A DNA stretch of 24,619 nucleotides from UBA1227 sp045629305 (GTDB lineage: Bacteria > Bacillota > Clostridia > Oscillospirales > Acutalibacteraceae): NCBI GenBank assembly GCA_045629305.1, contig JAZQQZ010000021.1, forward strand, positions 1-24,619. The letters run 5' to 3'. The translations under genes were made by a program, and so were the position numbers. How positions within the stretch are numbered: the stretch's first letter is position 1; every line of letters starts with the position of its first letter. Below the pieces are notes generated by a model. It ran no database searches. It saw only the letters and a program-made list of their open reading frames with translations, and was not told the DNA's origin. This document shows, one piece after another, positions 1 through 7,131 of this stretch.

Positions 1-2150
1 CTCTCAACGCTGCCATAAAAGCAGCTGGTGTTGTTGAAGAAGCAAAAGATACCAATGCAACAACTATCAAGTTGCTTGCCAACATTACAAACGAGGGCGT
101 ATTTACTATTGGTCCTGAAGAAACACTTCAAAATATCATTCTTGATTTAAATGGATTTACAATTTCTGATACCACTGCGACAACTTCACTTTTCACAATT
201 GTCGGACATTCGAAACTAACCATAGATGACTCTTCCAGCGGAAAGACAGGCGCAATTACAGCTAAAGGCAACACCACTAAATCCATTCGTGGCTTCGATG
301 TCGCTAGAGGCACACTTGTCTTAAACAATGGTAAGATTAGCGACTTCAATCTCGAGAACACTGGCGATTGGGATGGTGCTGGAGTTAGCGTTTGGCAAAA
401 CACAGGCTTCTTCACTATGAATGGTGGCGAAATTTCGAATTGTACAGCTCCACATGGTGGTGCTGTAGATAACGACGGCACTTTCATTATGAACAACGGC
501 ACAATAACTAATTGTACTGCAACTAGTACAGGTGCTGGCGTTAATAATACAAGAGATTTCACTATGAATGGCGGTACAATAACAAATTGTACAACTCCAT
601 ATTGGGGCGCCGGTGTATGCACTAATAATTCTTTCACTATGAAAGGCGGCGAAATTACCAACTGCACAGCAGGTGCTGGTGGCGGTGGCATAAGCAGCAA
701 TGGCACCCTTACAATAACTGGCGGCACTATCAGTGGCAACACCTCCAACGGTGGAGACGGCGGTGGCGGAATCTGTGGTGACAAAGCAATCACCATCGGT
801 GGCACTGCAGTAATAACTGGTAACACTTGGATGAACACAACCAACAATCTCTATTTACGCACAGGTATTAATGTTGTCCTTAGTTCACCAGCAACGGGAA
901 TGAATGTTGGCATTACAATGCTAACTCCTCCAGGCCAATTCACAACAACTAGCGCTAGCTCAACTGATACTCAGTATTTCACATCAGATAATGCTACTTA
1001 CAACGTTTTCTATAACGCTAACAAATATCTCGAATTAGCTATTCCTCGTACAGTATCATTCGATATGAGTGGACACGGAACTGCAATAGATAGCATAACA
1101 GTGCCTAACGGATCAAAAGTAACAGAGCCAACAGCTCCATCTGCAACTGGCTACACATTTGATGGATGGTACAAGGAAGCAGCTTGCACTAACGAGTGGG
1201 ACTTTGATACTCCTATAACTGCTAACACTACCCTCTATGCTAAGTGGATAGCAAAGCAGAGTACCGTAACTCTTAATAAGCAGAGTGGTACTGGTGGTAC
1301 TGATTCAATTACAGCAACATATGATGCTGCAATGCCAACAGCAACAATGCCAACTCGTGAAGGATTCTTATTTAATGGATACTTCGATGCTGATGGAGCA
1401 AAGTACTACAATGCTGACGGTACAAGTGCAAAGAATTGGGACAAAGAAAACGACGTACAACTCTTTGCTCAGTGGATACAGCAATACACCGTTACATATG
1501 ATGGAAACGGTGCAACTTCAGGCGAAGTTGTTGATAACAACAAATATGTAAGTGGAGATCAGTTCACAGTATTGTCTGGTGATTCATTAGTAAGAGAAGG
1601 TTACACATTCAAAGAGTGGAACCGTGCGGCTGATGGCAGTGACAATGAATATATTCCAGGAGAAGTTCAAGGAATCAGCAGGAATATCACTCTCTACGCT
1701 CAGTGGACTAAGAATCCTGCACCAAAGCCAGATCCAAAGCCAGAACCAATCAACTACAAAATTACTCAAGGTGCAAACTCAGTTTGGGTTATAGCAGCTG
1801 GTGAGAGCCCTACATTCAAATCAAATGCTCCTCTTGAAAAGTTCTCACATGTTTTACTTGATGGCAAAGAATTGGCTAAGAAGTATTACAAAGCTGAATC
1901 TGGTTCAACACTCATCACTTTGACACCAGAATTTACTGCTACACTCTCTGTTGGTAAGCACACAATTGAAATTGTTTCAACTGATGGTTCTGCTGCAACA
2001 GTATTCTATATCGAAGAGACTATCGCTCAAACAGATGGAGAGGGATTCGCTCGTTCTACTGCAGCAACATCTATTGCATTCATAGGATGCAACATTGCTG
2101 GTTTGGCAGTAGTATTCTTTGTACTTAAGAAGAAGAAAAAAGTTAGATAA
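1..2150 (+). CDS. Cell-surface protein: beta-helix, three InlB-type B-repeats, C-terminal membrane anchor (5' end missing)
   Basis: The reading frame is open from the first bases of the window, so this is the 3' part of a larger gene; the first usable start inside (TTG at 72) has no ribosome site and is not a real start. The order is: a Gly/Thr/Asn-rich stretch (about 300-850) with ladder repeats of the form FTMNGGxITNCT recurring every 72-75 bases, typical of a right-handed parallel beta-helix; three Listeria-Bacteroides/InlB B-repeats (about 1045-1710) with the hallmarks GYTFDGWY, TLYAKW and TLYAQW; a PxPxP linker (about 1715-1750); a C-terminal beta-sandwich-like domain; then one hydrophobic helix and a KKKKKVR tail. 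No LPxTG sorting motif is present, so anchoring is probably by the membrane helix. Likely an exposed adhesin or glycan-binding protein; the ligand cannot be told. It ends in a strong shared terminator. Confidence 0.85.
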   Translation, partial: LNAAIKAAGVVEEAKDTNATTIKLLANITNEGVFTIGPEETLQNIILDLNGFTISDTTATTSLFTIVGHSKLTIDDSSSGKTGAITAKGNTTKSIRGFDVARGTLVLNNGKISDFNLENTGDWDGAGVSVWQNTGFFTMNGGEISNCTAPHGGAVDNDGTFIMNNGTITNCTATSTGAGVNNTRDFTMNGGTITNCTTPYWGAGVCTNNSFTMKGGEITNCTAGAGGGGISSNGTLTITGGTISGNTSNGGDGGGGICGDKAITIGGTAVITGNTWMNTTNNLYLRTGINVVLSSPATGMNVGITMLTPPGQFTTTSASSTDTQYFTSDNATYNVFYNANKYLELAIPRTVSFDMSGHGTAIDSITVPNGSKVTEPTAPSATGYTFDGWYKEAACTNEWDFDTPITANTTLYAKWIAKQSTVTLNKQSGTGGTDSITATYDAAMPTATMPTREGFLFNGYFDADGAKYYNADGTSAKNWDKENDVQLFAQWIQQYTVTYDGNGATSGEVVDNNKYVSGDQFTVLSGDSLVREGYTFKEWNRAADGSDNEYIPGEVQGISRNITLYAQWTKNPAPKPDPKPEPINYKITQGANSVWVIAAGESPTFKSNAPLEKFSHVLLDGKELAKKYYKAESGSTLITLTPEFTATLSVGKHTIEIVSTDGSAATVFYIEETIAQTDGEGFARSTAATSIAFIGCNIAGLAVVFFVLKKKKKVR

Positions 2151-2210
2151 AGACATAAAAAAGGCCTAATACCCAGTTCAGTTTGGGGTATTAGGCCTTT
2201 TCTTATGTCT
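2151..2210. terminator. Bidirectional terminator between convergent genes
   Basis: A 12-bp perfect stem GGCCTAATACCC (2163-2174) pairs with 2186-2197, flanked by A-rich and T-rich runs so that it works in both directions. Outer arms AGACATAA (2151-2158) and TTATGTCT (2203-2210) extend the palindrome across the whole gap between the two stop codons. It serves the surface-protein gene and the minus-strand membrane protein. Confidence 0.9.
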
Positions 2211-2212
2211 TT

Positions 2213-3430
2213 TTACTTCTCATCGAATGCATATGCTGCTTCAAGAACTGTCTTCATTACGCTTTCGATGGCTGGTACATTAATATGTTCTTCAGTATCG
2301 GAAGGTCCGAAGAATGGAGGTACAACTTCCTCCATTGTTGTAAGAGTAGCATAGCTGTATTTGTTCTTCTTGAAGATTTTTCCAGAACCTTTTTTCTTAA
2401 TCTTCTTAGGTACTGTTGAAAGAAGTTTAACCTCAGCATTCGCTGCTGCTTTGCCGATGAGGTCTGTTGCCTTCTTGTTTCCTGTGAGTGCTGTGAGTGT
2501 CTCAGGGTTGTAGATTGAATCAAGGCAAAGAGCGAATGTCTCAACTTCCGCATTGGCTGCGTTATGAGTTTTGCAATATGTCTTGAGGCCTGAGTGACCA
2601 GCATTCTTTGCTCCGTCAAGTACGATGCAGAATTCTGTATTCTCAAGACGAAGGTCCATCTCAGAGAGATAACGCATAGCACCGCAAGCGGTGTAGCAAC
2701 CGATGAGGTTGTCGATAACACCTGGGAAAGATGCAGTAGCGATAACGCTTCTTGAGAGGATGAGTGGAAGGAATGCGAAGATTGCAAGTGGGATTGCAAT
2801 GTACATAAATGCTTTATCTGCTGAGAATGAGATTACGTTGTTAAGTACGAGAATCTCAACAATGTCAAATGTGAGGTAGAGGAGAATTCCAAGGAATGTG
2901 AAGAACTTGATATTCTTCTCTGCCTTTCTTGAAATCTTGCGTTTGAAAGGTGCATCGAGATTTGCTTCAACGATGAAACGTTTTTTCAAATCACCTGATG
3001 GATCTCTTGTTGCGATGATATTTGTTCCAGTTACATTTTTGGATGTGCCACCGAATGCTCCAAAGAAACTGAGGAGTGACAATGCGGAGAAAAGAACTGC
3101 AATAATATCAAATACCATGCCGTACTGAACAAGAGCGCCTATGCAACCGCATACTGCGCATGCTGCTGAGATGAGCATGAAAACGAACATTAAAAGATTG
3201 GAGAGGATATATGCTTTCTGATCTGCTGCGAAAGTCTCCTCTGTGATTGTGTCACCGAATCCGGTGAGGTCAGCTTTAAGTGTAGTTGCAAGAACTTTTT
3301 CATCTGGACCACAAGGCTGGCGTTTCTTGTTGTTGTCGCCTGCAGCGAAGTTCTTAGCTGAGCGAGCGGCGTAGTTGCAGCATTCGCGAACTTTGCCTGC
3401 ATAGCGCTCTGATGTTTCATAAGCTTTCAT
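2213..3430 (-). CDS. Four-helix membrane protein with a degenerate M28-type peptidase domain
   Basis: The start is ATG at 3430 with AGGAGG 7 bases upstream; the longer in-frame start at 3454 lies inside the E1 gene and has no such site. The protein has 405 residues. Hydrophobic segments lie near 75-97, 103-126, 174-200 and 207-226. The rest can be laid over the Zn-aminopeptidase M28 fold: FIVEANLDAP (152-161) sits where VGAHYDS is expected, IDNLIG (239-244) where NDNASG is, LDGAKNAGHSG (271-281) where GAEEAGLLGS is, LCLDSI (301-306), and PFFGPSDT (372-379) where the FHTPxDT motif is. If so, two aspartates (240, 304) survive, but the first His is Asn157, the catalytic/ligand Glu pair is Lys275-Asn276, and the last His is lost, so metal catalysis is unlikely. 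A helix pair is inserted between the first two motifs. It is translationally coupled to the E1 gene (stop at 3432-3434). Cellular role unknown. Confidence 0.6.
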   Translation of the reverse strand: MKAYETSERYAGKVRECCNYAARSAKNFAAGDNNKKRQPCGPDEKVLATTLKADLTGFGDTITEETFAADQKAYILSNLLMFVFMLISAACAVCGCIGALVQYGMVFDIIAVLFSALSLLSFFGAFGGTSKNVTGTNIIATRDPSGDLKKRFIVEANLDAPFKRKISRKAEKNIKFFTFLGILLYLTFDIVEILVLNNVISFSADKAFMYIAIPLAIFAFLPLILSRSVIATASFPGVIDNLIGCYTACGAMRYLSEMDLRLENTEFCIVLDGAKNAGHSGLKTYCKTHNAANAEVETFALCLDSIYNPETLTALTGNKKATDLIGKAAANAEVKLLSTVPKKIKKKGSGKIFKKNKYSYATLTTMEEVVPPFFGPSDTEEHINVPAIESVMKTVLEAAYAFDEK

Positions 3431-3431
3431 T

Positions 3432-4160
3432 TTATGACCTCCTCTTGCCACCACAGATAGGGCAAGTCTTGTTGAATTTAAGTGGGAGAGTATCGAAGTC
3501 TGAACTCATTGCATCATAGTAGAGGAGTTTTCCAGAGAGTGGAACTGGGAGTCCCAAAATGTACTGGATAACTGAGGTTGTCTCTATGCTTGCGATTGTT
3601 CCGACAACACTTGATACAGCGCTATAAGATTCTTCTGGAGGAAGATCGAGACCGTAGAGACAAGTAAGACAAGGAGTCTTGCCTGGCTCGAAGAAAGAAG
3701 ATGTGCCAACGAAACCGTTAACTCCGCCGTCGGCGAACGGTTTACCGAGTTCGACACAGGCCTTGTTGATAACGTTTCTAGCACCTTGATTGTCCACCGC
3801 AATAGCGACAATATCGAAGTCTTTGATGATTTCATTTGCATTGCTGTCATCAATCATTTCGTCAAACGGAACCACTTTTATTTCACTATTGAATTTGTTG
3901 ATTTTGTCCTTGGCAGATTGAACTTTTGGCTCGCCAATATCCTCCTCGAAATGGATGAATTGGCGGTTTAAATTGCTGAGTGAGACGATGTCGCTGTCGG
4001 CAATACCAATGGTGCCGACACCTGCAGCTGCAAGGTGATAGATGATCGTGGTGCCGAGTCCTCCGGCGCCAATCACGAGAACTTTTGCATCTGCGAGTTT
4101 CCTCTGGCCATCGTCTCCGATTTCAGGAATCATAGTCTGCCTATCATAACGGTCTGACAT
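3432..4160 (-). CDS. MoeB/ThiF/HesA-family E1-like adenylyltransferase
   Basis: This 242-residue protein should adenylate the C-terminal glycine of a ubiquitin-fold sulfur carrier (ThiS or MoaD type) so that sulfur can be loaded on it. It shows the nucleotide loop GAGGLG (31-36), the acidic DSD (55-57), NLNRQ (63-67) with the catalytic Arg, Asp123 for Mg-ATP, and two CxxC zinc pairs (Cys164/167 and Cys233/236). No cysteine lies between 168 and 232, so the thioester cysteine loop of ThiF-type enzymes appears absent and the protein looks adenylation-only, like MoeB. GAGGAGG lies 8 bases before the ATG. The ubiquitin-fold partner is the divergent neighbour at 4310, whose operon encodes a tungsten enzyme, so a role in molybdo/tungstopterin sulfuration is the best inference; thiamine or cysteine synthesis is less likely here. 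Confidence 0.88.
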   Translation of the reverse strand: MSDRYDRQTMIPEIGDDGQRKLADAKVLVIGAGGLGTTIIYHLAAAGVGTIGIADSDIVSLSNLNRQFIHFEEDIGEPKVQSAKDKINKFNSEIKVVPFDEMIDDSNANEIIKDFDIVAIAVDNQGARNVINKACVELGKPFADGGVNGFVGTSSFFEPGKTPCLTCLYGLDLPPEESYSAVSSVVGTIASIETTSVIQYILGLPVPLSGKLLYYDAMSSDFDTLPLKFNKTCPICGGKRRS

Positions 4161-4187
4161 GGGGATCCCTCCTCAAATAACACGCAT

Positions 4188-4215
4188 ATTATAACATAGG
4201 AACATATAAAGTAAA
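4188..4215 (-). promoter_or_regulatory. Possible promoter for the E1 / membrane-protein pair
   Basis: On the minus strand TTTACT (4215-4210) and TATAAT (4193-4188) are separated by 16 bases, upstream of the E1 start at 4160. The -10 is perfect, the -35 matches 4 of 6. Confidence 0.5.
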
Positions 4216-4238
4216 ATATTTTAATTTAATTATTGATA

Positions 4239-4267
4239 TTGATAAATATAGATATTACAAGTATAAT
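4239..4267 (+). promoter_or_regulatory. Sigma-A type promoter for the ubiquitin-fold / AOR operon
   Basis: TTGATA (4239-4244) and TATAAT (4262-4267) are spaced by 17 bases, 43 bases before the ATG at 4310. This is one of the best promoters in the window. A second TATAAT at 4276-4281 has no good -35. Confidence 0.75.
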
Positions 4268-4309
4268 GAGTTATGTATAATCCATAAATGCGCTTTGGGA
4301 GGAATGGAG

Positions 4310-4543
4310 ATGAAAATCGAATTTCACGGTCCATCTATGTGCGACTTTTCTAAGATGGATAAGAACGGAGACATAGAGGTTCCAGAGGGAACAACAGTCG
4401 GCCAGTTCTTGAAAATCGTCAAGCTTCCTGTTATCTGGCGTAAAGTATTTCCGCTCCTTGTGAACTATGAAAAAGTTCCAATGAGCACAGTTCTCCATGA
4501 CGGAGATATCGTTAGTGCTTTCTCACCATCAGGTGGTGGCTAA
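4310..4543 (+). CDS. ThiS/MoaD-like ubiquitin-fold sulfur carrier
   Basis: A 77-residue protein with the ubiquitin-fold carrier pattern: MKIEFHG opening strand, VPEGTTVGQFL (24-34), a central VNYEKVP segment, LHDGDIVSAFSPSGGG at the end. The C-terminal glycine would be adenylated by an E1 and converted to a thiocarboxylate. It ends in three glycines right at the stop codon, so no protease trimming is needed. The start at 4310 is chosen because GGGAGGA (4297-4303) lies 6 bases ahead; the ATG at 4304 is too close to that site. It is the first gene of the AOR operon and is divergent from an E1 gene, which supports a molybdo/tungstopterin role over a thiamine role; sequence alone does not separate MoaD from ThiS. 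Confidence 0.85.
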   Translation: MKIEFHGPSMCDFSKMDKNGDIEVPEGTTVGQFLKIVKLPVIWRKVFPLLVNYEKVPMSTVLHDGDIVSAFSPSGGG

Positions 4544-4591
4544 TAAATAGTTTTTTATAATGTTTAACTTATACATTAAGGAGATGAAAGA

Positions 4592-6619
4592 ATGAAAGGC
4601 TATTGTGGAAAAATCCTTAAGGTAGACCTCACCAACAAGGTCTGCACAGAGATAAAGATTAAGGACGAAATCTACGAAAACTTCCTTTCTGGTGCTGCAC
4701 TCGGTGCATGGTGGTGTTATAGAAACATCCCAGAAGGTGCAGATCCAATGGGTCCTGAAAACGTTCTTTGTATTACATCTGGTCTTCTTACAAGTACTGG
4801 TTCTGTAATCACAGGTCGTTGGATGGCTGTTACCAAGTCACCTGCAACAGGTGGTATTGGTGAGGCAAACTGTGGTGGTACATTTGCACCATTTATCAAG
4901 GCTTGCGGTTATGATATGATTGCATTCCACGGTGCATCAGATACACCTGTATACCTCTATTGTGACAATGACGGTCCTGTTCTTAAGGACGCTTCTCATA
5001 TATGGGGTCAGGATGCTGCAGTTGCAGAGAAGATGCTCATAGAAGAGAATACAGTTGCTGGTAAAAAAGTTCCTCAGGCTTGCACAATCGGTTGGGCAGG
5101 CGAGAACAAGAGCTACATGGCAGGTATCTGTAACGATAACGGCCGTATCGCCGCTCGTCAGGGCGTAGGCGGAGTTATGGGTTCTAAGATGCTCAAGGGT
5201 ATTGTTCTTGCTGGTACAAAGCCAGTTTCAGGCGAGGACACTAAGAAAATCCACGAACTTTCAAGAATGTGCGCAAAGCGCGTTAACATGGTATTCTTAC
5301 CTCCACAGATTCCAGCAGGTCTTTTGAACGTTGCGAAGTTCCTTCCAGAACTTCAGATGTCACCAGATGGTATCTTCACAGGTGTTCTTATGGGTACATG
5401 GGGCACAGCAGGTGCTTCAAGCTTTGCTGCTCAGACAGGTGAGGCTCCTATCAAGAACTGGGGCGGTTCTCAGAAAGAGGACTTCAAGATCCCAGCTATC
5501 AATAAGACAGACGGTTCTCAGATGCTTAAGCTTCAGACTAACCGTTACTATTGCTACTCATGCGTATATGGCTGCGGCGGCGAGCTTGATATCTCTAAGA
5601 TTAAGCACAACGACCAGGGCTATAGCAGAGTACATAAGCCAGAGTACGAGTCACAGTGGGACTTCACTGGCTTCCTTCTTAACGAAGATAATGATGCAAT
5701 GCTCTTCCTTAATGAGTATTGTAACCGTGCCGGTATTGATACAATTTCTACCGGTGGTGTTGTAGGTCTTGCAATCGAGGCATATGAGAATGGTCTCCTC
5801 ACTAAAGAGGATGTTGGTTATGAACTCGGTTGGGGCAACACAGAGGGAATTATCAAGCTTGTTAAGCAGATTTGCCACCGCGAGGGCATCGGTGATGTAC
5901 TCGCAGATGGTTGTAAGGTTGCTGTAGAGAAGCTTGGCCCTGAGTTTGCGAAGTACGGTGTTCATGCTGGTGGTACAGAGCCTCCAATGCATGACTCTCG
6001 TCCAGACCCACAGCAGGCAACTCTTTATGCTATCGATGCTACGCCTTCTCGTCATACATCAGGTGGTTCACTCTACTATGGTTGTATGCACCTTTGGAAG
6101 AAGGTTACATGGGCACCTCCAGCAGTACTTGTTGGTACTAAGGATGGTGAGTGGCAGCCAACAGACGAAGAGGCACTTAAGGTTCTCGCATGCGCATACT
6201 TCAAGCGCGTTGTTGATGGTGCTGGCGGATGCTACTTCGGATTTATTCTTGGCGTGGGTAACTACCCACTCTTCGAGTGGCTTGACGCAGCTACAGGTTG
6301 GGGCAAGACTCCAGACGATTACATGGTAATCGGTAAGCGTGTATTTACAATGCGTCAGTTGTTCAACATCAAGCAGGGACTTGATCCTTGGTATTCACGT
6401 CCTCACGGCCGTATGGTTGGTGAGCCTCCTCTTAAGGCAGGTAAGAATGCTGGTAAGACAGTTCCAATCGACGCTATGATGATGAACACATGGAAGAACG
6501 CAGGCTTCGATGAGAAGACAGGTGTTCCTCTTGAGGCAACAATCAAAGAGCTCCAGCTTGATCGCTTCCTTTATGCTCCTGATTCAGAATTCTGTGAGGA
6601 GGTAGTAATCAATGGCTAA
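4592..6619 (+). CDS. aor: Aldehyde:ferredoxin oxidoreductase family tungstoenzyme, large subunit
   Basis: The 675-residue product belongs to the AOR family, which oxidises aldehydes to acids with a bis-tungstopterin cofactor and passes electrons to ferredoxin. The N-terminal YCGKILKVDLTN is typical. The [4Fe-4S] ligands are Cys321, Cys324, Cys328 (CYSCVYGC) and probably Cys547 (GAGGCYFG). The segment GIDTISTGGVVGLAIEAYENG, split here as GIDTISTGG and GLAIEAYENG, is the family core. AAGGAGATG (4578-4586) precedes the ATG. Its stop overlaps the start of the 4x[4Fe-4S] gene by 8 bases, so the two are almost surely a complex, resembling the large/small subunit pairs (WorL/WorS type) known from gut bacteria. 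The substrate cannot be told; molybdenum instead of tungsten cannot be excluded. Cytoplasmic. Confidence 0.93.
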   Translation: MKGYCGKILKVDLTNKVCTEIKIKDEIYENFLSGAALGAWWCYRNIPEGADPMGPENVLCITSGLLTSTGSVITGRWMAVTKSPATGGIGEANCGGTFAPFIKACGYDMIAFHGASDTPVYLYCDNDGPVLKDASHIWGQDAAVAEKMLIEENTVAGKKVPQACTIGWAGENKSYMAGICNDNGRIAARQGVGGVMGSKMLKGIVLAGTKPVSGEDTKKIHELSRMCAKRVNMVFLPPQIPAGLLNVAKFLPELQMSPDGIFTGVLMGTWGTAGASSFAAQTGEAPIKNWGGSQKEDFKIPAINKTDGSQMLKLQTNRYYCYSCVYGCGGELDISKIKHNDQGYSRVHKPEYESQWDFTGFLLNEDNDAMLFLNEYCNRAGIDTISTGGVVGLAIEAYENGLLTKEDVGYELGWGNTEGIIKLVKQICHREGIGDVLADGCKVAVEKLGPEFAKYGVHAGGTEPPMHDSRPDPQQATLYAIDATPSRHTSGGSLYYGCMHLWKKVTWAPPAVLVGTKDGEWQPTDEEALKVLACAYFKRVVDGAGGCYFGFILGVGNYPLFEWLDAATGWGKTPDDYMVIGKRVFTMRQLFNIKQGLDPWYSRPHGRMVGEPPLKAGKNAGKTVPIDAMMMNTWKNAGFDEKTGVPLEATIKELQLDRFLYAPDSEFCEEVVING

Positions 6620-7079
6620 TGCAATTCCTGTAATTAATTATGATCAATGCTACGGTTGTAAGGCTTGTGTTTACAACTGCCCAGTAAGCTTATTTGATCT
6701 TTCACATCCAGTTACACGTCGCGGTATGCGTCGTGAACTTCCTGTACCAAAGCAGATTGAAAATTGCATCGGTTGTGGTGTATGCGCACGTGCTTGCCCA
6801 GTAGAGGCAATCACAATGCAGCAGACACCAGCAGAGGAGGGCAAAGAGGCTCTCTACATCAATTACGATGCACCAATCCGTATCGATCCTAACAAGTGTA
6901 AGGGTTGTACAGCATGCGCTCGTGTATGCCCAGGTAAGGCAATCGTTGGTGCAGTTAAGGTTCCTCATGTCGTTGAAGAGGATAAGTGCTTAAAGTGCGG
7001 TCTCTGCATAGAGAAGTGCAAATTTGACGCTATCTACAACAGCAACGAACCAGTACCAGAGCTCAAAGCAGCTGAATAA
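6612..7079 (+). CDS. 4x[4Fe-4S] polyferredoxin, electron-transfer subunit of the AOR
   Basis: The 155-residue protein holds four complete CxxCxxCxxxC motifs: Cys13/16/19/23, 52/55/58/62, 96/99/102/106 and 126/129/132/136. It therefore can bind four [4Fe-4S] clusters. GAGGAGG (6596-6602) lies inside the end of the AOR gene, 9 bases before the ATG, and the coding regions overlap by 8 bases, so translation is coupled. It most likely carries electrons from the tungsten site to ferredoxin or another acceptor. There is no signal peptide or membrane segment. The transcription unit ends right after it. Confidence 0.93.
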   Translation: MANAIPVINYDQCYGCKACVYNCPVSLFDLSHPVTRRGMRRELPVPKQIENCIGCGVCARACPVEAITMQQTPAEEGKEALYINYDAPIRIDPNKCKGCTACARVCPGKAIVGAVKVPHVVEEDKCLKCGLCIEKCKFDAIYNSNEPVPELKAAE

Positions 7080-7080
7080 A

Positions 7081-7129
7081 AGCATAAGAAAAGACCCGCT
7101 CAATCGAGCGGGTCTTATTTTTTTATGCT
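7081..7129. terminator. Bidirectional terminator between convergent operons
   Basis: An 11-bp stem AAGACCCGCTC (7091-7101) pairs with 7106-7116 around a 4-base loop, followed by a T-rich run on the plus strand and an A-rich run in front that gives T's on the minus strand. Outer arms AGCATAA (7081-7087) and TTATGCT (7123-7129) fill the gap between the two stop codons. Confidence 0.92.
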
Positions 7130-7131
7130 TG

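Noticed and set aside
128..847. Long minus-strand frame (239 codons) rich in Val, Pro and Ile opposite the beta-helix gene.
   Set aside because: It has no ribosome site and its composition is what the antisense of the Gly/Thr/Asn ladder repeats would give; the plus-strand frame has clear domains.
4161..4309. Leader of the AOR operon considered as a molybdenum/tungsten cofactor riboswitch.
   Set aside because: The predicted transcript leader is only about 35 bases and the gap is almost pure A/T, too short and too unstructured for that RNA.
3432..4543. E1 plus ubiquitin-fold pair considered as an antiphage conjugation system (Bil- or CBASS-like).
   Set aside because: No E2, JAB peptidase, cyclase or effector gene is present, the carrier is a simple MoaD/ThiS type, and the neighbour is a tungstopterin enzyme.
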